DNA of 64,000 nucleotides from contig NZ_QLLK01000003.1 of NCBI RefSeq assembly GCF_003259505.1, positions 310,001 through 374,000 on the forward strand, given 5' to 3'. How positions within the stretch are numbered: the stretch's first letter is position 1; the number at the start of each line of letters is the position of its first letter. The translations under genes and the position numbers were made by a program. Of this stretch, positions 1 to 8,512 are shown piece after piece. The DNA is from Algoriphagus yeomjeoni (lineage in GTDB: Bacteria > Bacteroidota > Bacteroidia > Cytophagales > Cyclobacteriaceae). The notes beneath the pieces are model-generated. The model was not told the origin of the DNA and ran no database searches. It worked only from the letters and a program-made list of their open reading frames with translations.

Positions 1-873
1 GGTAGAGGCTATTATGGGAGGACTGTATTAGCGGCTTTTGATTTCAGAAATGATCAACTTCAAACTCGTTGGGTTTTTGACTCGAAAGATGGGACAAACC
101 CTTACTCAGGCATGGGTAACCATGGACTCTCTGTAGCCGATGTTGATTTTGATGGAAAAGATGAAATAGTGTTTGGAGCAATGGTAGTGGATGATACCGG
201 AGAAGGTTTGTACACGACTGGATTCAGGCACGGCGATGCCCTTCATGTTAGTGATTTGGATCCTTCCACGCCTGATTTGGAGGTTTTTGGAATTCATGAA
301 ATAGAAGATGGGACCAAGGGACCTGGCGTGGTACTTTTCAATGCCCGAAATGGTAAAGCCCTTTTTGAAGCAGCTCCGGATATAGATGTGGGTAGAGGAG
401 TAGCTGCCAATATTGATTCCTCCCGAGTTGGAGCACAGATGTGGTGGTCGGGAGATCCCAATTTATATGATATCAAAGGAAATATAATCGGTGAAGCCCC
501 TAGGGAGAAAAACTTCCTGATATGGTGGGACGGTGATTTGTCTCGCGAAATCTTGGACCGAAATAGAATTACCAAATATAGGAAAGGTCTGATTTTCGAA
601 GCTGAAGGAGCAACTTCAAATAATGGCACAAAGGCTACCCCAGCTTTATCCGGTGATATTCTTGGTGACTGGCGCGAAGAACTGATTTTAAGAAGTGAAG
701 ACAATTCTGAACTTCGCATTTATGCAACCACCATTCCAACAACTTTTAGGATGCCTACGCTCATGCAAGATTCTCAATATCGCTTAAGTATTGCTTGGCA
801 AAATGTGGGTTACAACCAGCCTCCTCACCCTAGTTTTTACCTAGGAACCGGAATGAAAAAAGTAAAGAGATAA
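1..873 (+). CDS. Rhamnogalacturonan lyase, PL11 family (C-terminal part)
   Basis: The frame is open from the first base of the window, so the gene starts upstream and only its last 290 residues are visible. The protein resembles family PL11 rhamnogalacturonan lyases (YesW/YesX type), which cleave the rhamnose-galacturonate backbone of pectin by beta-elimination. Visible family features are the propeller-like repeats with aspartate-rich loops (ADVDFDGKDEIVFG, SGDILGDWREELILRS), which in the family bind calcium, the MWWSGDPNLYD segment, and the C-terminal NQPPHPSFYLG. The signal peptide would lie outside the window. Family assignment is from recognised sequence patterns. Endo- versus exo-activity cannot be decided from this fragment. 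No other pectin gene is visible downstream. Confidence 0.9.
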   Translation, partial: GRGYYGRTVLAAFDFRNDQLQTRWVFDSKDGTNPYSGMGNHGLSVADVDFDGKDEIVFGAMVVDDTGEGLYTTGFRHGDALHVSDLDPSTPDLEVFGIHEIEDGTKGPGVVLFNARNGKALFEAAPDIDVGRGVAANIDSSRVGAQMWWSGDPNLYDIKGNIIGEAPREKNFLIWWDGDLSREILDRNRITKYRKGLIFEAEGATSNNGTKATPALSGDILGDWREELILRSEDNSELRIYATTIPTTFRMPTLMQDSQYRLSIAWQNVGYNQPPHPSFYLGTGMKKVKR

Positions 874-987
874 GCGGGTGTTGCGGTATGGATACTGAAG
901 TAAGATTGTCACAATTCTGACATTATTTTTCAAACAAGATGGAATGAATTGATTACCAATTCTTAGTTTAGGATAAAATATCTAGCT

Positions 988-1725
988 ATGCTCACGGAAC
1001 AGGAAATCGAATTTTTGGAAACTTATGGCTACCTTAATTTGGGTCAGCTTCTGACAAACGAAGAGGTCAAACAAGTCAATGATAGAATAGCGGATTTGAT
1101 GCAGACCGAGGGAGAAAATGCTGGAGCGGAATTAGTTGAGTCCAAATATATCCGACACCCAAAAGAAGAAGGAGCGGACCGTTTAGCCGATTTGGTTAAT
1201 AAGGGGCCTGTCTTCGATGTTTTTTATACGCATCCTCGAGTGCTAGCTGGTATAGAGGCAGTTTTGGGACAGCAATACAAGTTGTCCTCGCTCAATTACC
1301 GGGCTGCAAAACCAGGTATGGGTCTCCAGAAACTTCATGTGGATTGGAAAAATACGGTCGTCGATGGAGCGTATAAAGTCTGCAATAGCATTTGGCTTTT
1401 TGACGACTTTACCGAGCACAATGGTTCTACGCGGATCGTTCCAAAGTCCCACAAGTTAAGTTCTCTTCCTGATGAAGTGATGGCAGATCCTCTTGACAAA
1501 CATCCCGATGAAATCCGGATAATAGCACCAGCAGGCTCAGTTTTTATCTTCAACTCGCATGTCTGGCATGGAGGCACCATGAATGAAACAGAAAACGTAC
1601 GCAGGAGCATTCACAGCTATTTCTGTAGCAGAGAGCAACCGCAACAGATCGACCAAAAGAAATACATCACTGAGAATACTCTGAAGAGAATTGGTGAAAA
1701 GGGAAGGTGGACTTTAGATGTTTAA
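988..1725 (+). CDS. Phytanoyl-CoA dioxygenase (PhyH) family protein
   Basis: This 245-residue protein has the features of Fe(II)/2-oxoglutarate oxygenases of the PhyH family. The proximal iron ligands fit HVD (H117, D119). The distal histidine lies in FNSHVWHGG (H191 or H194), followed by an arginine (R205/R206) of the kind that binds 2-oxoglutarate. There is no signal peptide, so it is probably cytoplasmic. Such enzymes hydroxylate small molecules, and the substrate cannot be read from the sequence. It stands alone between the lyase and a convergent gene. The ATG start gives the usual family length of about 250-300 residues. Confidence 0.85.
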   Translation: MLTEQEIEFLETYGYLNLGQLLTNEEVKQVNDRIADLMQTEGENAGAELVESKYIRHPKEEGADRLADLVNKGPVFDVFYTHPRVLAGIEAVLGQQYKLSSLNYRAAKPGMGLQKLHVDWKNTVVDGAYKVCNSIWLFDDFTEHNGSTRIVPKSHKLSSLPDEVMADPLDKHPDEIRIIAPAGSVFIFNSHVWHGGTMNETENVRRSIHSYFCSREQPQQIDQKKYITENTLKRIGEKGRWTLDV

Positions 1726-1794
1726 GGGTGAGATTTATGGGCAGTAAACCCGGTCATTTTTAAGTCAATTGCTCAACCATAAACAGGCGACAAA

Positions 1795-2985
1795 CTATTG
1801 CCGCTCTATATACATCACAGCAGAGTCTTCTACGTATTTGGCAGGATTGAAGCTGGAGTAGAATTTATTTCTGAGGTTATTTAGGGGACTATTCATCGCC
1901 ATTATTTTAGATGTAAATTCTACTGGGAACTTGGTAGTGTCCGAATAATTCTTCAAAAGAGTGTCGTATTGATCAATATTAGCCAGCATTCTAGTGGTGA
2001 GCTGCCCAAATCTAAGTCGTAACGACTGGACCTTATACATGTAAGTTTCTACCTGACCGAGCCATTTACCTCTAGTGTCGGGAGATTTATCTAAATACAT
2101 GATTTTATCAGAAATTGATTTTCGGCATTCATTCTTGAATTGCTCGCGTTCAGAATCAAGTGTGGCTTTTAAATACCTGCTTTCAAAACGCTGTTTATCA
2201 ATAGCAAAGTAGCTCATTTGCTCATTTAGCAAAAGCGCATTTTCCATCTGAAGTTGCTCTAGTTCCTGATTAATCAGATTCCATTCGTGATCTATTATTG
2301 ATTTTTGCTGTTCAAATTGACTAGAGATAGTTAATATTCTAAGCATCTCAGGAGTCTTGTCATATAGGTCCTTTTCTTTTTTTCCTAGCGTTCCAATCAG
2401 GCTGGTAACACCAGAAATGGCAGTATTTACCATGGTGCCATAAAGCGGAACTGCTGAAGATGCAGTAGAAATCAAGGAAAGAGAATTTTGGAGTAATCCA
2501 GACATCGCATCTGACTTACCATCTTTCTCATACCATTTATCAAAGTCGGTTTTCCAAGTCGTAAATGACTTGTATTGTTGGATTTTGCCAATGCTTCCCA
2601 ACTGATCAAAAAATGACTGAGAGGAAAGAAATAACTCAAGGGGCTGAATGTCGCGTTGGATGCTCAGCAATTCTGTGAAAGCAAGCTGTCCGTTAAGATT
2701 TATCTTTGTTTTAGGAGCTTCCTCCAAGATTTTCAAACGTGAATCAAGGGCGATTTGAAGTTTTTCCATGTCCTCAATTTTTTCCTTATCCGATGCTGTT
2801 TTGTTATCTGTGGCAGCGAGCTTTTCAGTGAGTCCGTTGACAATCTCCTCGTTTTTTTTCAGCTTTTCATTTAGCTCTTTAAGTTGATTGTCACGATCCG
2901 TTTTGATTTGTTCGGTTATTTCCGTCTGAGCTTGCGAAAAGGCAGCTGTAAGCAGAAATAGGAAGAGAAATAAAGGCGTTTTCAT
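1795..2985 (-). CDS. Secreted coiled-coil protein of unknown function
   Basis: I do not recognise this 396-residue protein. It begins with a clear signal peptide (MKTPLFLFLFLLTAAFSQAQ), so it is exported. Residues about 20-95 and 215-300 are charged and heptad-like, suggesting long coiled coils. Between them, about residues 165-205, lies a weakly hydrophobic Gly/Ala/Ser/Val-rich stretch containing VPLYGTMVNTAISG. Long helices around a hydrophobic hairpin recall alpha-helical pore-forming proteins, but that is only an architectural resemblance. It is monocistronic and converges on the PhyH gene. Confidence 0.75.
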   Translation of the reverse strand: MKTPLFLFLFLLTAAFSQAQTEITEQIKTDRDNQLKELNEKLKKNEEIVNGLTEKLAATDNKTASDKEKIEDMEKLQIALDSRLKILEEAPKTKINLNGQLAFTELLSIQRDIQPLELFLSSQSFFDQLGSIGKIQQYKSFTTWKTDFDKWYEKDGKSDAMSGLLQNSLSLISTASSAVPLYGTMVNTAISGVTSLIGTLGKKEKDLYDKTPEMLRILTISSQFEQQKSIIDHEWNLINQELEQLQMENALLLNEQMSYFAIDKQRFESRYLKATLDSEREQFKNECRKSISDKIMYLDKSPDTRGKWLGQVETYMYKVQSLRLRFGQLTTRMLANIDQYDTLLKNYSDTTKFPVEFTSKIMAMNSPLNNLRNKFYSSFNPAKYVEDSAVMYIERQ

Positions 2986-3153
2986 GTTTTTCTCAAGAAT
3001 GGGATAGATAAGGCTAGCTGTAGAATTTTAGCAAATTTCTCTTAGCTAAATCTAAGCCAATTTAGAAGGCTTCAGTCTTGGGCCAAAATCTAGGGTTGAA
3101 AAGCCACTGGTAGATGGGGTTTCATTGAAAATCAGACCTTTGAAAAGTAATTC

Positions 3154-4086
3154 TTAGAAGCTTTTGTAAACCAATAGCGCTGCGGCGAGATCTTCGATTG
3201 CCAAGCCAGCAGACTTGAAAAGAGTGATCTCTTGTCTAGAGCTTCTTCCTTCGTGATTGCCTTTGACTAATTCGACAATATCAGCCTTGATATCTGCTTC
3301 GGTGATTATCCTGTCTGCGATAGGCAATGCAAGTTCACCAGTTTCATGAAGTGCGCCTGCTCGTGAATCAACAAAAATGGAACTCTTGCGAATGGAATCA
3401 TCATCAGTTTCACGGGTGGTTGGTTTATGTGATCCTATCAAGTCCAAGTGAGTTCCTGGTTTTATCCATTCGCCTTTTATTATGGCAGTTTTTGAAAGGG
3501 TGGCACAAGAAATAACATCAGCCATGCGAGAGGCTTCTTCCAAGTTTGTTACTCCTTCTGCCAAAATCCCTTGAGACTTCAGCTCTTTTACGAATTCTTC
3601 CATTTTGTCTGAATTTCTCATCCAGACGTTTACACTTTTGAAATTCCTGACAGTCCTATGAGCCTGAACTAGGTGTTTTGCCACAGATCCTCCCCCTACA
3701 ATTAATAGATTTTCTGCATCTTGTCTCGATAGGTAAGAGGAAGCAAGCGCAGAAGTACATGCCGTTCTTCTAGCTGTGAGTTCAGTGGCATTCATCATGG
3801 CCAAAGGTTCACCGGTTTTGGAATTACTCAATATATACTGAGCAAAAATAGCAGGCATGTTCTGGTTTGAGTTTGCCGGTGCTACAGTGACTTGCTTCAT
3901 GCCCAGGTAATCGGAGTTCCAAACAGGCATAAGAATCAAGGTGTTCTCAATTCCTTCTGGAGTTTGGTAAAAATGGTGATGCCGTACTGGCATAGTATAA
4001 TCAGACTGAAAAATCTCACGAAGTGCCTCTATCAGTTTTTTGTAATCTAGAAGTTCGGAGATTTTCTGGTCAGGTATAAGTAGCAT
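3154..4086 (-). CDS. Ornithine cyclodeaminase / mu-crystallin family protein
   Basis: This 310-residue protein matches the NAD(P)-dependent ornithine cyclodeaminase/mu-crystallin family in length and motifs. The family signature around residues 100-117 is present (ATELTARRTACTSALAS). A Rossmann nucleotide-binding loop follows at about 127-140 (LLIVGGGSVAKHLV). Members include ornithine cyclodeaminase, alanine and arginine dehydrogenases, and imine or ketimine reductases, so the substrate is left open. It is cytoplasmic. It runs in the same direction as the preceding secreted protein but 168 bp separates them, so cotranscription is uncertain. Confidence 0.88.
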   Translation of the reverse strand: MLLIPDQKISELLDYKKLIEALREIFQSDYTMPVRHHHFYQTPEGIENTLILMPVWNSDYLGMKQVTVAPANSNQNMPAIFAQYILSNSKTGEPLAMMNATELTARRTACTSALASSYLSRQDAENLLIVGGGSVAKHLVQAHRTVRNFKSVNVWMRNSDKMEEFVKELKSQGILAEGVTNLEEASRMADVISCATLSKTAIIKGEWIKPGTHLDLIGSHKPTTRETDDDSIRKSSIFVDSRAGALHETGELALPIADRIITEADIKADIVELVKGNHEGRSSRQEITLFKSAGLAIEDLAAALLVYKSF

Positions 4087-4316
4087 ATCTATTTCTTGAA
4101 TTGGTCAAAGGGCTGAAGTTCGAGAAATTCTTCAATACTAACTATGCTGCGTAGTTTGATAATTTGTGGTAAATTAATGCACTTTCAAGAGGCCATCGAG
4201 CAGCCTTCTCATTCTAAGAACAAGCTGAACACACCCAGACAGACAGATAAATTTCAAATCAAGTTTGCAGTTTTGGAGTCAGTTTTTGAAATAGTATTGT
4301 AGCTTAAAGAAAAAAG

Positions 4317-5111
4317 TTGAAAAATACCTACCCTTTCGACCCATTCATCAAACATCACCTGATTATCGCTCTAGGTCTGGCAATCTGGATATTTATTTTC
4401 TTGTTTTTCACAGAGCCCCTTGACGTAGGACAGCTGCCTGATGTCGATAAACTGAAGTTTCTGCCGATTTATGGATTGTTTGGGGCAGTAGGGTATTTAC
4501 TTTGTCTTCCTATTCAATCATGGCAAGCCAGAAAAGAAGGGAGGTGGCATCTTCCCTCAGAGTTAATTTTTATGGCCACGTTGATTTTGATCGGGTTTGT
4601 CACTTCATGGTTGGTTTATTTTTATATCGTGATGGATGCAAATCCTTACGCCTACACGATTGACTATTTTGCGAAAGCTATCTATCTGCCGGCAGCATTG
4701 ACAGTATTTCCAATACTGGCAATCGGTCGCTGGTCTTTTGGGAAATACAAAGAGAAACAACTGGAAAAGGATAAAATAGAAATTCGTGGAGTGGGCAATT
4801 TTGAAGGACTGCGAATGCAAAGGGAGGATTTGATTTACATACAATCTTCCGATAATTATGTAGAGGTTTTTTTCAAAGAGGGTGAAAATTTAAAAACACA
4901 ATTGATCCGGAATAAACTTTCTGCCATAGAGGAACAACTCCCAGAACTAATCCGAACGCATCGCTCTTTTTTGATCAATCCAGCTCATTTTAATCAGTGG
5001 AAAACCGGCAATAGGAAATTGTTTATCCGGCTAAGTGAAGGGATAGAAGTGCCTGTCTCCAAGACTTACTTGGAGGCCTTGAAAGCTGCGGTGAATTTCA
5101 CCACAGAATAG
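4317..5111 (+). CDS. Membrane-anchored LytTR-type transcriptional regulator
   Basis: Residues about 15-145 contain four hydrophobic segments. Residues about 160-260 form a LytTR DNA-binding domain (IYIQSSDNYVEVFF, then LIRTHRSFLINPAHF). This makes it a one-component membrane regulator rather than a receiver-LytTR response regulator; no histidine kinase lies beside it. The start is a TTG: the nearest in-frame stop is only four codons upstream, no ATG precedes the first membrane segment, and the region before it is purine-rich (AAAGAAAAAAG). The S41 peptidase gene follows 89 bp later on the same strand and could be a target or partner, which is inference. Confidence 0.85.
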   Translation: MKNTYPFDPFIKHHLIIALGLAIWIFIFLFFTEPLDVGQLPDVDKLKFLPIYGLFGAVGYLLCLPIQSWQARKEGRWHLPSELIFMATLILIGFVTSWLVYFYIVMDANPYAYTIDYFAKAIYLPAALTVFPILAIGRWSFGKYKEKQLEKDKIEIRGVGNFEGLRMQREDLIYIQSSDNYVEVFFKEGENLKTQLIRNKLSAIEEQLPELIRTHRSFLINPAHFNQWKTGNRKLFIRLSEGIEVPVSKTYLEALKAAVNFTTE

Positions 5112-5200
5112 CGCACTTTCGCCACAATCCCTGTTTATTGTCTTCAGAGGTAGATTTGAGTTTGTATGTTTGAATCAGTCAAACACATAATTCAATCTCT

Positions 5201-6445
5201 ATGAAAAAGGTATTCATCTTAATGTTGCTGCTTAATTTCAACTTAAAGTTGGCAGCACAACCCAATTGCGATTGCGCATCCGAACTGGATTTTGTATATG
5301 AGCAAGTCCAGACAACCGCTTCATTCAAGGACCAGATCAGAGGCGAGAAGAAGGCGAAATTCGAGGAGAATTACTTAAGCTTAAGAGCTCAGATGAATGA
5401 TGAGCTGAGCAAATTGGATTGCTTTTGGGCACTGAATCAACTGATGTACATGGTGCAGGATAAACATGTTGCGCTCACTGAGAATCCCTTGGGGCTATCG
5501 GAGAAAAGTCTTCAGGATTCTAGCTTCTTAGCAGGATATAGAGACAGTCATGCGTTTAAAAATTTCCCTAAGACCGACAGAAATGTGGCCAATTTGGCAA
5601 AAAGTCTGGAAGGGAAAAGACTGGATGAGGTAGAAGGAATTTATAAAATTGGCAGCAAGCTAAAGATGGGAGTGTATCGCGTTACTCCAGACAGTTTGGT
5701 GGGGGTGATTCTATCTTCGCAAGTTGAAATCTGGGAGCCTGGTCAAATCTTCGCTTACCTCAAGCACTCCAACATCCAGTCACATTACGACATCATCCAC
5801 TATGGAACGAGCCAGAAAAACCTCAAATTCTCAAAAGCCCAATTCTTTGACCATGGGATGCTATTCCCTTCTGTGTTGAAGGAAGACCTTGAAAGCAACT
5901 ATGCATGGATAGATAAGCCGGAGGAAGAAGCATATCAACTTTCCAACTTGACGGATGATGTTCAGTACGTTTGGCTTAATAGTTTCAACCGAGTAACCAA
6001 GCCGGCAGAACGGGATGCGCTTATCGCAGAGATCCCGAGAGGCCTTACCGCAAAGAATCTGATCATTGACCTCAGAAACAATGGGGGTGGAGCGGACAAA
6101 ATTTCACTTCCAATACTTAAGGAACTGAAAAAGAAGAAGGTTAACATCTATGTGCTCACCAATTTTTTTACTGGATCCAATGCTGAAATGACTACCGTAC
6201 GTCTGAAGGATGATTTTGATGCCGTTCAACTCGGACAGAGGACTTATGGTGCCATTAGCTACGGGTCAAATTATGGTAAAAGCTATAATTCGCCTTCTGG
6301 CCTTTTTAATTTTTATCCTACCGATATGCGTCAGCGAGAATTTATCGCCTATGAAGAGGTGGGGGTGCAGCCGGACATTAAGCTAAATCAGGAATCCGAT
6401 TGGGTAAGGCAGACGGTTGAATACATTCAATCGGTAAATGACTAA
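5201..6445 (+). CDS. Secreted S41 family (tail-specific/CtpA-like) peptidase
   Basis: This 414-residue protein begins with a signal peptide ending near KLAAQP, so it acts in the periplasm or outside the cell. The C-terminal half has the S41 core: NLIIDLRNNGGGADKISLP for the substrate-binding strand, then NFFTGSNAEMT, which holds the likely nucleophile serine in the S-x-A-E context. A downstream lysine in SYGSNYGKSYNSP is a candidate for the general base. I see no clear PDZ domain. Two cysteines just after the signal (NCDC) could form a disulfide. A GU-rich hairpin with a T-run lies 64 bp after the stop. The substrate is unknown. Confidence 0.88.
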   Translation: MKKVFILMLLLNFNLKLAAQPNCDCASELDFVYEQVQTTASFKDQIRGEKKAKFEENYLSLRAQMNDELSKLDCFWALNQLMYMVQDKHVALTENPLGLSEKSLQDSSFLAGYRDSHAFKNFPKTDRNVANLAKSLEGKRLDEVEGIYKIGSKLKMGVYRVTPDSLVGVILSSQVEIWEPGQIFAYLKHSNIQSHYDIIHYGTSQKNLKFSKAQFFDHGMLFPSVLKEDLESNYAWIDKPEEEAYQLSNLTDDVQYVWLNSFNRVTKPAERDALIAEIPRGLTAKNLIIDLRNNGGGADKISLPILKELKKKKVNIYVLTNFFTGSNAEMTTVRLKDDFDAVQLGQRTYGAISYGSNYGKSYNSPSGLFNFYPTDMRQREFIAYEEVGVQPDIKLNQESDWVRQTVEYIQSVND

Positions 6446-6508
6446 TTACCAATTGATCAACATAAGTTAAAAAGGGTTGAAGTGTTTGACGACGAGTTAA
6501 TCCTAGAA

Positions 6509-6535
6509 AAGGCTGTCCTTCGGGGCGGTCTTTTT
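6509..6535 (+). terminator. Rho-independent terminator after the S41 peptidase gene
   Basis: A ten-pair stem (AAGGCTGTCC with GGGCGGTCTT, including G-U pairs) is capped by a TTCG tetraloop and runs into a T tract. It lies about 65 bp after the peptidase stop codon. Confidence 0.7.
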
Positions 6536-6694
6536 GCTCTTTCGTTGATTCCAGTTAAAAAACAGACCATGCCGAGACGCAAGGACTTTACACCTACAAT
6601 TTGAACGTGGACCAGGACGAGTTGTAGTTTATAACTACATCATTATTTCTTTCAGAATTTGAAAATCGTTTGATTCGAATTATTTTCTTTAGAT

Positions 6695-6742
6695 GGGTGT
6701 AGTTGCAAACTCACCCAGTGCTATCACTATCTGACTACACCC
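6695..6742. repeat. 48-bp element with 9-bp perfect terminal inverted repeats
   Basis: GGGTGTAGT at the left end is the exact reverse complement of ACTACACCC at the right end. The interior contains CACTATCTGACTAC, related to the dispersed intergenic motif GAACGATYTGACTAC seen elsewhere in the window. Apart from this element and the terminator, I see nothing in the 463-bp gap between the peptidase and TIR genes. Confidence 0.7.
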
Positions 6743-6908
6743 AGAAGGGGCGATGAAGGTTGTAAAGTGGTCTTTACTTCAATAGTCGACCTCCATTATT
6801 CATCATTCGATATTTACTACATCTCATTTCGTACCTCGTATTTCAAATTACCCTGCCTCTCGTATTTCGTTAATCGCATTTCCAAAATCCCACTTCCAAA
6901 CTTCCTCC

Positions 6909-7823
6909 TCACCCAATATACTCTCTCAATTCTCCTTCTATCCCCACAGGAAAGCCTTTTTTCTCTTCTACGCCCAGGTAGATCAAACAGCTGGAAGGGG
7001 TATTTTCAAAGATGCCTTTGAACTTTGCAAGCCATAATTCTAAGTGGGCTTTCAGTTCTTTGAGTCTAGGGATATCAGAAAGAAGCGCTCGGTTCTGCTT
7101 GAGTAGATCCAAGGCTGATTGATTGTATTCCGCTAAAACATTAGAGGTGTAAGCCCGAATCGTACGATGAAGGATCAGTTCGTTTGCAGTCATCTGATCA
7201 AAATATTCATGAAAGAATTCCTCGTATTGTAGGCGCTTGGCATCTGGAATTCGGTCTTTGATTTTTTGGGCTAGCTTGTTCCGAAGTTTTACCTGCGCCT
7301 GAAACGTAGTCCAAGCCGTATCCAGTACTTCCAGCAAACTTTCAGCGGCTGCTTTATTTGAAATGGGGGTAGAGGTTTCTTTTGCGCTTGCTTCAGCTCC
7401 TGGAAACTCTGCTTTACTCAAATCAAAGGGGTTTTCTTTGGCCACAGCATCCAAGATCAACTGCCTGGCAGTTTTCTGATCCTTTCCTACCAAATCTGCA
7501 TAAATAAGTGATTTCAGCATTTTCGGTGGAGTACATGGTTTTACCTTGAACGGGATGATCATCCGTTTTGCTCCTGTTGGATCGGCTTGAAAAGCTGCTG
7601 CCCATTCAGGCATGGTATAAATTGAAGCAAAATAATCCTGCGAGAAAATAGCGATAGTTTTATCAGACTCCGCGGCATGGAGCATTTCAAAAACGAAATT
7701 AGAACCCGGTCGAAAATCTTTTGCCTGCAAAACCGTCGTGTAACCAGCCTCTTCCAGGATTTTGCTTATCCAAGTAGCCCATTGCACATCATTGGCAGTA
7801 TAGCTTATGAAAAAGTCTTTCAT
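6909..7823 (-). CDS. TIR domain-containing protein
   Basis: Residues 1 to about 135 form a bacterial TIR domain. It starts with KDFFISYTANDVQWATWISK, followed by the box-2-like VLQAKDFRPGSNFV and SQDYFASIYTMPEWAAAF. In this class the glutamate of the PEW motif (E73) is a candidate catalytic residue for NAD+ cleavage. Residues about 165-304 are helical and charged and match no domain I can name; they may be a sensor or oligomerisation part. Bacterial TIR proteins often act in NAD-depleting anti-phage defence, but this one has no neighbouring defence gene, so its role remains inference. It is a single-gene unit, convergent with the peptidase gene. Confidence 0.85.
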   Translation of the reverse strand: MKDFFISYTANDVQWATWISKILEEAGYTTVLQAKDFRPGSNFVFEMLHAAESDKTIAIFSQDYFASIYTMPEWAAAFQADPTGAKRMIIPFKVKPCTPPKMLKSLIYADLVGKDQKTARQLILDAVAKENPFDLSKAEFPGAEASAKETSTPISNKAAAESLLEVLDTAWTTFQAQVKLRNKLAQKIKDRIPDAKRLQYEEFFHEYFDQMTANELILHRTIRAYTSNVLAEYNQSALDLLKQNRALLSDIPRLKELKAHLELWLAKFKGIFENTPSSCLIYLGVEEKKGFPVGIEGELREYIG

Positions 7824-7999
7824 AGTCTGTTAATTAAAAGTCAGGTATTCTATCAATCGCCTTTACTGGCATTTGAATATAGTAATTTAAGGCTTGAGTT
7901 TTTTGTCAGTCTGGGTTTGTGGGATTCAAAGTTTGGAGTAGTTAAAGTAGTTTCTGCATAAAGCCAAGACTGAGTAGTAATTACCGTCAAATAAAAACC

Positions 8000-8007
8000 T
8001 ACTTTTG
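8000..8007 (+). promoter_or_regulatory. Candidate -7 element (TACTTTTG)
   Basis: TACTTTTG matches the Bacteroidota -7 consensus TAnnTTTG and lies 22 bp before the J-domain gene start. I see no convincing TTTG at the expected -33 distance, so this is tentative. Confidence 0.4.
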
Positions 8008-8029
8008 CGGCCGCATAGAAAAAACACGA

Positions 8030-8479
8030 ATGAAACGCATCAACGAATACAAGAAGCTCTTTGGAGTAGAAAAAGAAATCGATTTGGCTACGCTAAAGAA
8101 AACTTACCGCAACTTGGTGAAGGAGTGGCATCCGGACAAATTTCAAGATGGCGATGCGATGAAAGTGGAGGCGGAGCAACAAAGTAGAAGGATTATAGAT
8201 GGGTATCATTTTTTGGTGAGTATTGCTCCAGAGACCCATACAGCTAACCAAGAAGCTTACACAGAGACGATCAATGTTGCCGGAATTGCTGATTATCATC
8301 ACAAGGGTATGGTATTGGAAATCACTTTTGTGGATGGAAATACCTACGAATACTTTGGTGTGACGCCACAAGTTTTTCAAAAAATGATCAATAGCGACAA
8401 AATCAACCGCTTTGCCAAGCGAGCGATCTATCCGAATTATACTTACAGAAAGTCTAAGAAGAGCTCCGAGCAGGAGTAG
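8030..8479 (+). CDS. J-domain protein with C-terminal KTSC domain
   Basis: The first 65 residues form a J domain: YKKLFGVEKEIDLATLKKTY and the HPD tripeptide in VKEWHPDKF, which stimulates Hsp70 (DnaK) ATPase. Residues about 80-145 look like a KTSC domain (IADYHHKGMVLEITFVDG, then YEYFGVTPQVFQKMI). KTSC is a small domain found in nucleic-acid-related and phage-type proteins. There is no zinc-finger or substrate-binding region as in DnaJ, so it would be a specialised DnaK co-chaperone. Its length of 149 residues fits this two-domain layout. It ends 33 bp before a convergent gene. Confidence 0.85.
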   Translation: MKRINEYKKLFGVEKEIDLATLKKTYRNLVKEWHPDKFQDGDAMKVEAEQQSRRIIDGYHFLVSIAPETHTANQEAYTETINVAGIADYHHKGMVLEITFVDGNTYEYFGVTPQVFQKMINSDKINRFAKRAIYPNYTYRKSKKSSEQE

Positions 8480-8512
8480 GTTTAGGAGTTGTCGGTTTTC
8501 AGTTGTTGGTCT

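Noticed and set aside
6767..7021. 84-codon plus-strand frame overlapping the TIR gene end
   Set aside because: It overlaps the TIR coding region antisense and has no start context or recognisable product.
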